Source: Bin80 sp964291275 (GTDB taxonomy: Bacteria; Bacteroidota; Rhodothermia; Rhodothermales; Bin80). From it: DNA of 64,000 nt. Location of the stretch: the NCBI GenBank assembly GCA_964291275.2, contig OZ219799.1:2780638-2844637 (forward strand), in the 5' to 3' direction. The position numbers and the translations under genes were made by a program. The notes under the pieces are model-generated. The model was given only the letters and a program-made list of their open reading frames with translations, did not search any database and was not told the origin of the DNA. Within the stretch, counting starts at the first letter, position 1, and each line of letters begins with the position of its first letter. This document shows, one piece after another, positions 18,077 to 27,196 of the stretch.

Positions 18077-18945
18077 GTGCGCCGTGGAAAGGCGCTTTCC
18101 TGTGGCGGGTGCGAACCCCGCCCAACACCTGTCGCTCCGGTTGGTAGCGGCCTTAGCGTATTATGGAGGTAACGACATGATATGAAGCACTGAGGTTTAA
18201 CGGGCTACGCGAGTAGCTTAGCGACCATGCGGGCCGGAACGCGTAGTGAACGTCGAGCAGGCCTCGAAACGGATAATGTGAGTGTCGACCTTCCGTCCAT
18301 ATGGGGAAGACTGGTACGTCATGGGAAGTGAGCGACAAGCGCACCAAGACGGCTCACCGGGGTATTGGCGCTGGCACGCATGGAAGATCAGGGAAGTAGC
18401 AACACGGGAAGCCCTGTCGGTGCTGAGGCACACGGCAACCGGAACTCCGTAAGGAGCAGGCCGGTCCGGCAGGGTGGCGGAGTGGTCCGTAGTACCGCAG
18501 ACGCGGGGTAACGCCCGTTGAGGAAAGGGACCGCAGGGTTGGAGGGCAGATAATAAGGACAAAGGGCACCGGAAAAAATGGCAAGGCCTAACATCTGGAA
18601 AAAAAAATGTCAGTGCGTCCGGCATCTGCACATGCATAAGTGAAGGGATCGTCAAAGCGACGGTGCTGGCGGGGCGTAGCGAGGCCCGTCCGCATGCCAT
18701 GCGAAGTTGGGCTGTCCGCAGGCAATGTGCCATTGTCTGCATAACAGGCAGGACTGTACTGAAGCATGGTAATCCGAGTACGAGCCGCATGATCCACCTG
18801 GAGAGCCGGGTGCGGGAAACCCGCACGCCCGGTTCGGAGAGCAGGGGGCCGGAGACGACTTATGGGAGCCTGACTGAGGGCCAAAGCGAAAGCGATGGAA
18901 TTGCCACAGGACCCTAAGAGCACCGCGCCGGCCTCCTGACTCTAC
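18077..18945 (+). mobile_element. ORF-less group II intron 3b nested in the ORF of intron 3a (twintron)
   Basis: 869 bp, starting GTGCGCCGTGGAAAGG and ending CTCCTGACTCTAC, both nearly identical to the ends of intron 3a. The 5' 460 or so bases and the 3' 185 or so bases are homologous to 3a. The protein gene of about 1.3 kb is replaced by a short noncoding segment (about 18540-18760). It lies in the same orientation as its host. Excision restores the intron 3a protein frame exactly (SGWA-NYF). It would need the maturase in trans. Confidence 0.88.
18803..18835 (+). ncRNA. Group II intron domain V hairpin (intron 3b)
   Basis: Starts GAGCCGGGTGCGGG and ends with CGCCCGGTTC, forming the usual long stem with a GAAA-type loop and the catalytic AGC triad near the 5' side. 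It lies about 110 bases before the intron 3' end, further than usual, with the remaining sequence shared with intron 3a. Confidence 0.78.
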
Positions 18946-19150
18946 AAACTACTTCACTCTGGGGCAGGTAAGTCCTGCCTACCGTGCGATTGACCAGCAT
19001 GCAACGCGGAGGCTGCAACAGTGGTTCTGTCGGAAGCACAAGATGAAATCTGGGAAGTATGTGCACTTCTCGGAAGTCAGACTGCGGGAAACCTACGGTC
19101 TGCACTATCTTGCGCCAAGGACGAAGAACTTTCCGTGGGCGAAGGCATGA
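18946..19150 (+). CDS. Group II intron 3a reverse transcriptase/maturase, 3' part
   Basis: Continues the frame broken at 18076. It encodes NYFTLGQVSPAYRAIDQHAT, a basic stretch, VRLRETYGLHYL and ends FPWAKA at 19150. This is the conserved C-terminal group II maturase end (NYF..G, yGL..L). It has no start of its own and is meaningful only when joined to 16941-18076. Confidence 0.85.
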
Positions 19151-19159
19151 GTTCAACTG

Positions 19160-19193
19160 AAAGCCGGATGCGGGAAAACCGCACGTCCGGTTT
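19160..19193 (+). ncRNA. Group II intron domain V hairpin (intron 3a)
   Basis: A sequence beginning AAAGCCGGATGCGGG and ending CGTCCGGTTT folds into the 34-nt domain V stem. It is homologous to 18803-18835 with paired differences, and follows the intron protein stop by 10 bases. Confidence 0.75.
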
Positions 19194-19303
19194 GACGAGC
19201 AGGGGGCCGGAGACGACTTACGGGAGCCTGACTGAGGGCCAGAGCGAAAGCGATGGAATTACCACAGGACCCTAAGAGCACCGCGCCGGCCTCTTGACTC
19301 TAC

Positions 19304-19894
19304 AAGTCCACGAAAAAACATGTTCCAGATGCGGCCTCCAAGATTTCATTTGATCGTTTTCATGTGGTGAAAAAGATTGCAGAGGCGGTGGATAAAGTCC
19401 GTCGGCAGGAGAACCGAGAATTGCGGAAAGCGGGCATCGATGATCTCACCGGAACCAAGTACGACTGGCTCACCAATCGGGAGAATATGTCTGCCCGACA
19501 AAAGAAACGATTCCAGCAGTTAAAAAACAGTTCGCTGAAAACAGCGCGTGCATGGGCCATCAAGGAACTGTCCCAGAAATTGTGGCACTATGTCAGTCGT
19601 ACCTGGGCCCTCAAGGGCTGGAAGCGCTGGTTATCCTGGGCCATGCGTTGTCGCCTTGAACCCATGAAAAAAGCCGCCAAGACGGTTAAAAATCATCTAT
19701 GGGGAATCATAAATGCGATCGTTCTAAAAGTTAGTAATGGCCCAGCTGAAAGCATAAATAGCCGCATCAAAACTGTCAAAGTTCGTGCGCGTGGATTCCG
19801 AAACAAACAGCGGTTTGCCCATGCAATTTACTTCTATCTCGGAGGACTGGATCTGTACCCCGAAGGCCTCCAAAAACAGGCTACCCACTCATAA
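19304..19894 (+). CDS. ISL3-family transposase A, 3' part (after intron)
   Basis: 197 codons in frame with the part before the intron (total 1257 nt, 418 aa). Encodes FDRFHVVKKIAEAVDKVRRQENR, the Asp-containing DLTGTKYDWLTN and the late SNGPAESINSRIKT block with the catalytic Glu of the ISL3 DDE domain. Closely similar to transposase B at 24049. The gene ends 12 bases before the right terminal repeat edge. Confidence 0.87.
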   Translation, partial: KSTKKHVPDAASKISFDRFHVVKKIAEAVDKVRRQENRELRKAGIDDLTGTKYDWLTNRENMSARQKKRFQQLKNSSLKTARAWAIKELSQKLWHYVSRTWALKGWKRWLSWAMRCRLEPMKKAAKTVKNHLWGIINAIVLKVSNGPAESINSRIKTVKVRARGFRNKQRFAHAIYFYLGGLDLYPEGLQKQATHS

Positions 19895-19912
19895 AAGTGA
19901 AGAGCCTTAAAT

Positions 19913-21818
19913 AGTGCTTGTCAGAGAATAGGTCATTTTTGCGATTCTTGCTATATTCATAACAATCTGGGGCCGTAATTGTGGCGTCGTTGGTGGAGTT
20001 TCGGGGGAATCAGGTGCCTTTCGGCTTGCTGAATGGTCACTGGAAGACATTTTTTGCTCTCCGATGCAGCTGGGACGCGACCATGCGTGCCAACCCGACG
20101 TATGTCTGCCTTTCCGCTTATGGCGGAGCCTGTCCAAATTCCTTCGGTAGGATTACAGCGGCGCTACGCCGCTCGTTTTCGGGCCTGATGCCAGCGCTTG
20201 AGCCGCTCCTCTTTCCGCTTCAACTGCAAGCCAAGACGATGTACGTTGGCCGCGACCACAGAGAGCGCTACCGTGCGACCAAACCCCTCCTTACCATGCG
20301 TACGCACCAAGTCCAGTCCGCGCTGGTTCAAATTGTTGATCGCGGATTCTACCGCCGGATGCTGACGACGACCCTCCACAAAGTCCGGAGCGGATGCGCG
20401 CTCCCTGTCCGCATGACTTAAACGCCCCCGCTTCGGCATAATCACCAGTTTCAGAATTTGCTCCAATGCGCGCCGGTTGTGTTCCGATGAATACCCCGTA
20501 TCCATGCTGCACGAAGTCAGGGACGGGTACAGCGTCGTGGCCTCCCGTAAAAAATCCACGATCATTGACGAATCTACCCCCTCGTAGAGCACCCGGTAGT
20601 GAAGAATGTACTGATGCTGGTCCTCCAAGACGCAGACCGGGAGGCCCAACTCCGCCTGTACCCCCGCCTTACCTTTGACGATCCAACGCGTATGCGGCGC
20701 GTGAACCGAGAAAATCTTCTCCGAATGCGGAATCTTTTCGCCCCTGAGCAACCGCCGATCCACCTGATCGATCAGTGTCAAGCTGCATCCCAGGTAGTGC
20801 AGCCACCGATCACTGCAATCTGCCCCCAACCTCCGCTGCGAAGCCAACGCCTTCTTCACCAGCTTTCTGCAGTGGCACAGGTATTTGCGCACCCGATCAC
20901 GACGATGCCAACCCCGTGACCTGCGTACCCCTTGAAACAAACGATCAAGCCGCTTTTCCCAATCCGACGCCTTGCGCCAGCCCGGCAGGCCGTGCGCACC
21001 GCTCATACGTGCAGACTCCCGAAGCAACAAACCCACCGCATCCCTTAGCAGACTCACATCCGTAGGCCAATGAACATGCGTCTTCGTCACCGCTGAATCT
21101 ACCCTGCAACGTAACCCCTCCTGACGGGCCTTCTTCGTAAGCTCCCCGTGACCATGCTCCACCACAACCTTGTTGATCTTGCCCAGTAACTCCTCCGATA
21201 ACAAACTCACATTGTCCAGAATCGTCTGTACATGGTATTCCGATCCCTCGCGCCAACTACCATGCCCAAGCATCTGGCGCAGGAGCTTGTCGTTGTTCGC
21301 CATATGCGTCAGTCGATCATAATCGCAATTCAGGGCCTGCTTCAGCATCCCCAGAACAAAAATCCTCCACAGATCCATCCCCCGGCGCCCCAATTTGTGA
21401 CTGACCCCCGAAGCCACGCCCCCTTCCAAAAGCTCGAAAATCTTCGCTCGCGTCTTTGCATTCTTGTAAATCGAAAGCAAACCACGCAATACCACCGGAA
21501 TGTCATCCCGGCTGCGGGGGGCAAGCTCGATCTCTTCAATCGGGACCTGCCCAAACGCGCGTTGGGCTTCCATTACTACACGCATGGCAACAAAGGGGCG
21601 AATGTACACGCTTAAACGCCCAAATCAGACCTTCTACCCCAAAATTGCCGCCAGATTCGCAAATTCATTCATCCTCCCGCTCGGACGACGCCTATGCGAT
21701 CAGAGCCCCAAATACACGCTAAATCCTGACCAAATCCACCCAAAATGATCAAATCTGCCCCCAAATACCCGAACTCATCGTATAATCCCACAACCAAAAT
21801 CATTTTCTGGCAAGCACT
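19913..21818 (-). mobile_element. ISNCY-like element, complete copy 1
   Basis: 1906 bp with terminal inverted repeats AGTGCTTGTCAGAGAAT (left) and AGTGCTTGCCAGAAAAT (right). Flanked by a 4-bp duplication AAAT (19909-19912 and 21819-21822). It abuts the right end of ISL3 element A on its left side. Contains one complete transposase gene. Confidence 0.88.
20164..21609 (-). CDS. DDE transposase of ISNCY-like element, copy 1
   Basis: 481 aa, uninterrupted. N-terminal LGRRGMDLWRIFVLGMLKQ and LTHMANNDKLLRQMLGH are followed by the catalytic-domain block CRVDSAVTKTHVHWPTDVSLL, as in ISNCY/ISDol1-type transposases, then SVHAPHTRWIVKGKAG and a basic C-terminus. Nearly identical to the copy at 45157-46608. 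Family name is by resemblance; catalytic residues were not assigned individually. Confidence 0.8.
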   Translation of the reverse strand: MYIRPFVAMRVVMEAQRAFGQVPIEEIELAPRSRDDIPVVLRGLLSIYKNAKTRAKIFELLEGGVASGVSHKLGRRGMDLWRIFVLGMLKQALNCDYDRLTHMANNDKLLRQMLGHGSWREGSEYHVQTILDNVSLLSEELLGKINKVVVEHGHGELTKKARQEGLRCRVDSAVTKTHVHWPTDVSLLRDAVGLLLRESARMSGAHGLPGWRKASDWEKRLDRLFQGVRRSRGWHRRDRVRKYLCHCRKLVKKALASQRRLGADCSDRWLHYLGCSLTLIDQVDRRLLRGEKIPHSEKIFSVHAPHTRWIVKGKAGVQAELGLPVCVLEDQHQYILHYRVLYEGVDSSMIVDFLREATTLYPSLTSCSMDTGYSSEHNRRALEQILKLVIMPKRGRLSHADRERASAPDFVEGRRQHPAVESAINNLNQRGLDLVRTHGKEGFGRTVALSVVAANVHRLGLQLKRKEERLKRWHQARKRAA

Positions 21819-21845
21819 AAATAGATGAATTCTGGTAGTCGAGAC

Positions 21846-23282
21846 GATTTCGTATCAATCAGTGTCGAAATTTTCCACGAAAACCGGAGTCTCCCATGTC
21901 CCTTAGGAAGAAAATACGAGGTTTTTATATTGCCTGCCAACGAGAATTGTTTCCTTGGGTGGAGGAGGAATTTGGTTCGTTGCCCAAACGGTACCAGAAG
22001 TTGTTGTTGGTATTCGAGATGGCGTGTGTAGAGGATTTTCTGTCCCGCACCTCGTTCCGTACGCCGGGGCGCCCGCTGGCGTCTCGGGTTTCGCTTGCAC
22101 GGTCGTTTTTGGCCAAGATGGTCTTGAATATTCCGACGACTGCCGGATTGCGAGAGCGCCTACTTTCGGACCCATTGCTTCGGTCGATGTGTGGTTGGTC
22201 GCGGCAGCGGGATGTGCCCAGTGCGTCCACATTTTCCCGTGCGTTCAAGGAGTTTGCGGAGTCCGAGTTACCGACACGGATCCACGAAGTCTTGATTCAG
22301 GAGAGCTACGCGGATTCGTTGGTGGGCCATATTTCGCGGGATTCGACGGCGATTGAGGCAAGAGAGAAGCCGGTGCCGAAGAAAAAGGCGCCGGAACCGG
22401 TGAAACGCAAGCGTGGGCGTCCACGGAAGGGGGAGGAACGTCCAAAGGTCCCCACGCGTTTGGAGCGCCAGCGTACCATGAACAAAGCGGAGATGTTGGC
22501 GGATTTGCCCAAGGCGTGCACGGTGGGGAGCAAGCGAAATGCGAAAGGGCATACGCAATCCTGGACGGGATATAAGCTACATATAGATGCAGCAGACGGC
22601 GGGATTCCGATCAGCTGTATGCTATCTTCCGCGTCCCTGCACGATAGCCAAGCGGCCATTCCATTGGCGACCATGACGGGTGAGCGGGTGGACAACTGCT
22701 ATGATCTCATGGATAGTGCGTATGACGCGAAGGAGATTCACGCACACAGTACGGCAGCGGGACATGTGCCGATCATTGACACGAATCCGCGTAATCGAAA
22801 GGCGGCGCACCGTCGTGAGCAGAAGGCACAGCGCAGTGCCGGGTTTATTCCACCTGAGCGGGCGCGCTACAAGGAACGTTCGACCGTGGAGCGGGTCTTT
22901 GGACGACTCAAAGATGAGTTTGGTGGACGCCATGTACGGGTGCGTGGGCACAGCAAAGTGATGTGTCACCTGATGTTTGGAATTGTTGTGCTCACGGTGG
23001 ATCAACTGCTGCGGATGGTCCACTAAACCGGATCGTCGAGTGGTCGCGTACAGAATTGGGGGGTTCTGGAATACAGAAGCCGTGGGATCGATGCGTGGAG
23101 TCCGCACGGATCGTGGACAAAATTCTCCAAGTTAACACCTCGTTGAAGGCCAATCACCCACAGCTTCGAAGAAAGCGGTGAACACAGGCCAATCATTCAC
23201 GTAATCCAAGAAAATCAGACCCATTTATGTCCCGAATTGGCCGATTCACCAGTTGCAACAAAATGGGTTTTGCAACTAGCTC
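21846..23282 (+). mobile_element. DDE element (376-aa transposase type), copy 1, left end missing
   Basis: Right end TTTTGCAACTAGCTC at 23282 equals the inner end of copy 2 at 25293 in reverse. The left side is lost at about 21846: the last shared bases are in the leader (ATTTCGTATCAATCAG), and the outer 190 or so bases seen at 30740-30930 are absent. It faces copy 2, giving an inverted pair around the methyltransferase remnant and part of ISL3 element B. Confidence 0.8.
21896..23026 (+). CDS. IS4/IS5-superfamily DDE transposase (376 aa), copy 1
   Basis: Starts MSLRKKIRGFYIACQ. The DDE_Tnp_1-type core shows SRDSTAIEAREKP (first Asp), WTGYKLHIDAADGGIPIS, YDLMDSAYDAKEI (second Asp) and RSTVERVFGRLKDEFG (Glu). 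An Arg/Lys-rich segment follows the first Asp. It differs from copy 2 by very few residues (for example IQESYAD versus IEESYAD). Intact, although the element has lost one terminus and may not move by itself. Confidence 0.82.
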   Translation: MSLRKKIRGFYIACQRELFPWVEEEFGSLPKRYQKLLLVFEMACVEDFLSRTSFRTPGRPLASRVSLARSFLAKMVLNIPTTAGLRERLLSDPLLRSMCGWSRQRDVPSASTFSRAFKEFAESELPTRIHEVLIQESYADSLVGHISRDSTAIEAREKPVPKKKAPEPVKRKRGRPRKGEERPKVPTRLERQRTMNKAEMLADLPKACTVGSKRNAKGHTQSWTGYKLHIDAADGGIPISCMLSSASLHDSQAAIPLATMTGERVDNCYDLMDSAYDAKEIHAHSTAAGHVPIIDTNPRNRKAAHRREQKAQRSAGFIPPERARYKERSTVERVFGRLKDEFGGRHVRVRGHSKVMCHLMFGIVVLTVDQLLRMVH

Positions 23283-23883
23283 GCACTACTGGAATTGGAG
23301 CTTTGCTCTAGCGCAATGTGCTGATACCAGCGTTTCGTTTCACTTTCACAATGGGGAAAACGCTTGTCAAGCAGTTCCGCCTCCATCGTGGCGGTGACCG
23401 TATGTCCTGAATACTGCGTTGCGTCTCTTGCGTAGAAAAGAATTTGCTCCGAAATGGTGTCCACCCCAGATTTGGCGAGGGAGTGGACTGCGTATCGCTT
23501 ATAAGTGATGTCTGCAAAAAAATTAGCCCGTCCAAAATTGCGTCCATTACTAACTTCAGGTAATGGCTCATAGTAGGATCACAGTGCAGATAAATTGTCC
23601 CAGTGGACTTGAGCAGGCGTTTCATCTCCAAAAGCCGCATAGACATGTAGATCAGATAGGACTTATCACTATCTCTCATGGCGGCCATGATCACCCGATG
23701 AAGTGCAGGATGTTTGGATTCGATAAGATCAAGCCACTCTATATCTATGTCGTTTAACGTCCAGGTATCTTTGAAAGCCGCACCTGCTGCCACACTGCCA
23801 ATGGGAGCAGCGTAATTGGCTTTGGAATTGAACGGTGGATCAAGATAGATCAGGTCAAACGTGGTACTATTCATGCCTCGCAT
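23283..23883 (-). pseudogene. Site-specific DNA methyltransferase remnant (N4/N6 type)
   Basis: Encodes MRGMNSTTFDLIYLDPPFNS, with the DPPF catalytic motif, followed by APIGSVAAGAAFKDTWTLND, typical of DNA methyltransferases. After ILDG the frame shifts at a run of seven A (about 23516-23522). The original continuation ANFFADITYKRYAVHSLAKS and GVDTISEQILFYARDATQYSGH is in another frame. The 3' end is cut by the DDE element at 23282, and the 5' side has an upstream stop next to ISL3 element B. The gene is therefore broken in at least two ways. It may once have been part of a restriction-modification system. Confidence 0.8.
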
Positions 23884-24048
23884 GATGGGTAGGTTATCAC
23901 CTGTTCATATAGTTGGGACTTCAATAAATATAGTGAATTAGTCCTGATCTTATCCAATTCTGGGCTAAGGTTTCAGACGATTTATCGCGTCATGCGTCAT
24001 TCTACTCAAAGGTTTTATCTTTCATTTTTTCGACAATCACGAATCGTA

Positions 24049-25299
24049 ATGGGGGTGAAGATTAAAGGAATAAACAAGGTTTATGGCATTTCGTCACCTT
24101 GGTCAATTTCGGAGGTAACAGCGGATCATGATGCCGAGGAGGCCCATATCCATGTGATCTGTACGGATGAATCCAAGCTTCGGTGTCCAAAATGTGATCA
24201 AGCGAGTCCGGTGTATGATCGTCGGACTCGGAGTTGGCGTCATCTGGATACCGGAAAATATCGTACAATCGTAACGACGCAGTTACCTCGTGTAAAGTGT
24301 GCAGAACACGGAGTGGTGACGATTTCGCCCCCTTGGGCGGATCGGAGTGTACGCATGACCTATGAATTTGAGGCGCTGGTCATTGATCTGCTTCGGGAGT
24401 CAACGATCTCGTCAGTGTGTCGGCTCCTGCAGATGAGTTGGCCTGCGGTTGCAGGGATTATGGACCGCGCAGTGGAACGGGGGCTTGATCGCAGAAAGGC
24501 GCAACCGGTTGCCCATGTGTGTGTGGATGAGACCTCGTATAAAAAAGGCCATAAGTATATCACCGTGGTCTCAGATTCTCAAACGGGTACGGTGCTGTTT
24601 GTCAAGGAAAAGCGCACCCATGCGAGTCTGGATGCTTATTATGAAGGCTGTTCTACTGAGCAACTGGAAGCGATTGAAAGTGTGAGCATGGATATGTGGC
24701 CTGCCTATATCAAGTCCACGAAAAAACATGTTCCAGATGCGGCATCCAAGATTGCATTTGATCGTTTTCATGTGGCGAAAAAGATTGGAGGGGCGGTGGA
24801 TAAAGTCCGTCGGCAGGAGAACCGAGAATTGCGGAAAGCGGGCATTGATGATCTCACCGGGACCAAGTATGACTGGCTGACCAACAAACAGAATATGTCG
24901 GTCCGCCAAAAGAAGCGATTCAAGGCGTTAAAGGATAGTTCGTTGAAAACGGCCCGTGCCTGGGCCATCAAAGAATTGTCCCAGAAATTGTGGCACTATA
25001 AGAGCCGAACCTGGGCACGCAAAGCTTGGGAAAAATGGTTGTCCTGGGCCTCACGTTGCCGGCTTGAAGACATGGTTAAAGTTGCCAAGACGGTCAGAAA
25101 ACACCTTTGGGGAATTCTCAATGCGATCATTCTCAAAGCCAGCAATGGGCCAGCAGAAAGCATCAACAGTCGAATCAAAACGATCAAAGTCCGTTGCCGC
25201 GGATTTCGAAATACCAAGCGGTTAGCAAATGCAATTTACTTCTATCTCGGTGGACTGGATCTATATCCAGATGCTGTCTCAAAAACAAGGGTGAGCTAG
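24049..25299 (+). CDS. ISL3-family transposase B, nearly complete (3' end displaced)
   Basis: Begins MGVKIKGINKVYGISSPW; the ATG at 24049 is chosen over 23992 because it matches the N-terminus of transposase A. Zinc-ribbon Cys pair CPKCDQASPVYD, HTH region, DDE core with HVCVDETSYKKGHKY and final GPAESINSRIKT. The native 3' end is interrupted at 25292 by the DDE element. The present frame ends with a foreign stop after KTRVS. Joining to 30935-30947 gives KTRVSLN and a stop, total 418 aa. Likely still functional, as only the last two residues change. Confidence 0.87.
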   Translation: MGVKIKGINKVYGISSPWSISEVTADHDAEEAHIHVICTDESKLRCPKCDQASPVYDRRTRSWRHLDTGKYRTIVTTQLPRVKCAEHGVVTISPPWADRSVRMTYEFEALVIDLLRESTISSVCRLLQMSWPAVAGIMDRAVERGLDRRKAQPVAHVCVDETSYKKGHKYITVVSDSQTGTVLFVKEKRTHASLDAYYEGCSTEQLEAIESVSMDMWPAYIKSTKKHVPDAASKIAFDRFHVAKKIGGAVDKVRRQENRELRKAGIDDLTGTKYDWLTNKQNMSVRQKKRFKALKDSSLKTARAWAIKELSQKLWHYKSRTWARKAWEKWLSWASRCRLEDMVKVAKTVRKHLWGILNAIILKASNGPAESINSRIKTIKVRCRGFRNTKRLANAIYFYLGGLDLYPDAVSKTRVS

Positions 25300-25548
25300 T
25301 TGCAAAACCCATTTTGTTGCAACTGGTGAATCGGCCAATTCGGGACATAAATGGGTCTGATTTTCTTGGAATACGTGAATGATTGGCCTGTGTTCACCGC
25401 TTTCTTCGAAGCTGTGGGTGATTGGCCTTCAACGAGGTGTTAACTTGGAGAATTTTGTCCACGATCCGTGCGGACTCTACGCATCGATCCCACGGCTTCT
25501 GTATTCCAGAACCCCCCAATTCTGTACGCGACCACTCGACGATCCGGT

Positions 25549-26679
25549 TTAGTGGACCATCCGCAGCAGTTGATCCACCGTGAGCACAACAATTCCAAAC
25601 ATCAGGTGACACATCACTTTGCTGTGCCCACGCACCCGTACATGGCGTCCACCAAACTCATCTTTGAGTCGTCCAAAGACCCGCTCCACGGTCGAACGTT
25701 CCTTGTAGCGCGCCCGCTCAGGTGGAATAAACCCGGCACTGCGCTGTGCCTTCTGCTCACGACGGTGCGCCGCCTTTCGATTACGCGGATTCGTGTCAAT
25801 GATCGGCACATGTCCCGCTGCCGTACTGTGTGCGTGAATCTCCTTCGCGTCATACGCACTATCCATGAGATCATAGCAGTTGTCCACCCGCTCACCCGTC
25901 ATGGTCGCCAATGGAATGGCCGCTTGGCTATCGTGCAGGGACGCGGAAGATAGCATACAGCTGATCGGAATCCCGCCGTCTGCTGCATCTATATGTAGCT
26001 TATATCCCGTCCAGGATTGCGTATGCCCTTTCGCATTTCGCTTGCTCCCCACCGTGCACGCCTTGGGCAAATCCGCCAACATCTCCGCTTTGTTCATGGT
26101 ACGCTGGCGCTCCAAACGCGTGGGGACCTTTGGACGTTCCTCCCCCTTCCGTGGACGCCCACGCTTGCGTTTCACCGGTTCCGGCGCCTTTTTCTTCGGC
26201 ACCGGCTTCTCTCTTGCCTCAATCGCCGTCGAATCCCGCGAAATATGGCCCACCAACGAATCCGCGTAGCTCTCCTCAATCAAGACTTCGTGGATCCGTG
26301 TCGGTAACTCGGACTCCGCAAACTCCTTGAACGCACGGGAAAATGTGGACGCACTGGGCACATCCCGCTGCCGCGACCAACCACACATCGACCGAAGCAA
26401 TGGGTCCGAAAGTAGGCGCTCTCGCAATCCGGCAGTCGTCGGAATATTCAAGACCATCTTGGCCAAAAACGACCGTGCAAGCGAAACCCGAGACGCCAGC
26501 GGGCGCCCCGGCGTACGGAACGAGGTGCGGGACAGAAAATCCTCTACACACGCCATCTCGAATACCAACAACAACTTCTGGTACCGTTTGGGCAACGAAC
26601 CAAATTCCTCCTCCACCCAAGGAAACAATTCTCGTTGGCAGGCAATATAAAAACCTCGTGTTTTCTTCCTAAGGGACAT
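25549..26679 (-). CDS. IS4/IS5-superfamily DDE transposase (376 aa), copy 2
   Basis: Same protein as copy 1: SRDSTAIEAREKP, GYKLHIDAADGGIPI, RSTVERVFGRLKDEFG. The start at 26679 corresponds to MSLRKK; eight extra in-frame residues upstream are intron sequence. The group II intron lies in the opposite orientation directly upstream, so it cannot splice out of this mRNA and has displaced the promoter by 4 kb. Confidence 0.83.
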   Translation of the reverse strand: MSLRKKTRGFYIACQRELFPWVEEEFGSLPKRYQKLLLVFEMACVEDFLSRTSFRTPGRPLASRVSLARSFLAKMVLNIPTTAGLRERLLSDPLLRSMCGWSRQRDVPSASTFSRAFKEFAESELPTRIHEVLIEESYADSLVGHISRDSTAIEAREKPVPKKKAPEPVKRKRGRPRKGEERPKVPTRLERQRTMNKAEMLADLPKACTVGSKRNAKGHTQSWTGYKLHIDAADGGIPISCMLSSASLHDSQAAIPLATMTGERVDNCYDLMDSAYDAKEIHAHSTAAGHVPIIDTNPRNRKAAHRREQKAQRSAGFIPPERARYKERSTVERVFGRLKDEFGGRHVRVRGHSKVMCHLMFGIVVLTVDQLLRMVH

Positions 26680-26940
26680 GGGAGAGTGTGCCACGAAGTA
26701 CACGGAGGTGAGTCAATGACATAGCCGAAATGTACGAACTGTATAAGGGATGGGGGACGGCCCCCCGCAATCGCCGTGCAGGCGGAGGTTGCAAACCGCC
26801 CACAGCTGCTGCACTAAAGAGGTGTGGTGGTGAGCGTGCTGGGAAAAGGCAGGTGTAGGAACCTGTCAGGTGAGAGTCGTAGAGTCGAACGCAAGTGAAT
26901 CACGGATGACGTGTCGAAAGTCCTTAGAAGATGGTCAAAA

Positions 26941-26963
26941 CCGGGATATTCTCCTGATCCCGG
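26941..26963 (+). promoter_or_regulatory. Candidate exon-binding (EBS1) loop of intron 2
   Basis: Stem CCGGGAT/ATCCCGG encloses the loop ATTCTCCTG. Loop bases TCTCCTG (26950-26956) can pair with the 5' exon TGGGAGA (26679-26685) over seven positions, with two G-U pairs. For introns 2b and 2c, whose exon ends TGGGAGC, six of seven would pair. The loop is conserved in intron 2b. The assignment is a structural inference. Confidence 0.55.
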
Positions 26964-27196
26964 GACGAGGTTGGCGGGGACCTGCTTACTGGCCAACCGG
27001 CCTCCGGCATAAACGTGGCGAGAATGCGACTTGGGCCCTTATACGGAACGTGGGAACGTGTCGGAGTGATGAGAAGGGAGCGTGGCAAGCAGGCAGTACC
27101 TGTAAGCCATTGAGTACCAAGGCACTCCACACGGGCGGATCACCTCGTAGTAGTGATGAGACTCCTGTAACGGGAGAGGAGCGAAGGGGGTGAACC

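Larger units (their letters stand above)
16451..19303 (+). mobile_element. Group II intron 3a (host of a nested intron)
   Basis: Begins GTGCGCCGTGG directly after the exon end CCTATATC and ends GACTCTAC before AAGTCCACG. Joining the flanks rebuilds an uninterrupted ISL3 transposase. Length is 2853 bp including the nested 869-bp intron, so 1984 bp without it. It contains the intron protein gene (16941-18076 plus 18946-19150) and a domain V hairpin at 19160-19193. Both ends match those of the nested relative, which fixes the boundaries. Confidence 0.9.
15785..19906 (+). mobile_element. ISL3-family element A, split by a group II intron
   Basis: Contains an ISL3 transposase gene in two exon-like parts (15785-16450 and 19304-19894). 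Its right terminal repeat, read inward, starts GGCTCTTCACTTTTATGAG at 19906. The matching left repeat was not found; the left side is probably truncated next to the intron fragment at 15654. The interrupting intron (16451-19303) lies in the same orientation as the transposase, so splicing would restore the gene. Confidence 0.82.

Noticed and set aside
21896..26679. Composite transposon made by the two facing DDE elements
   Set aside because: Copy 1 lacks its outer end and copy 2 has its own GGGT duplication inside ISL3 element B, so copy 2 arrived alone. The inverted pair is coincidental, not a mobile unit.
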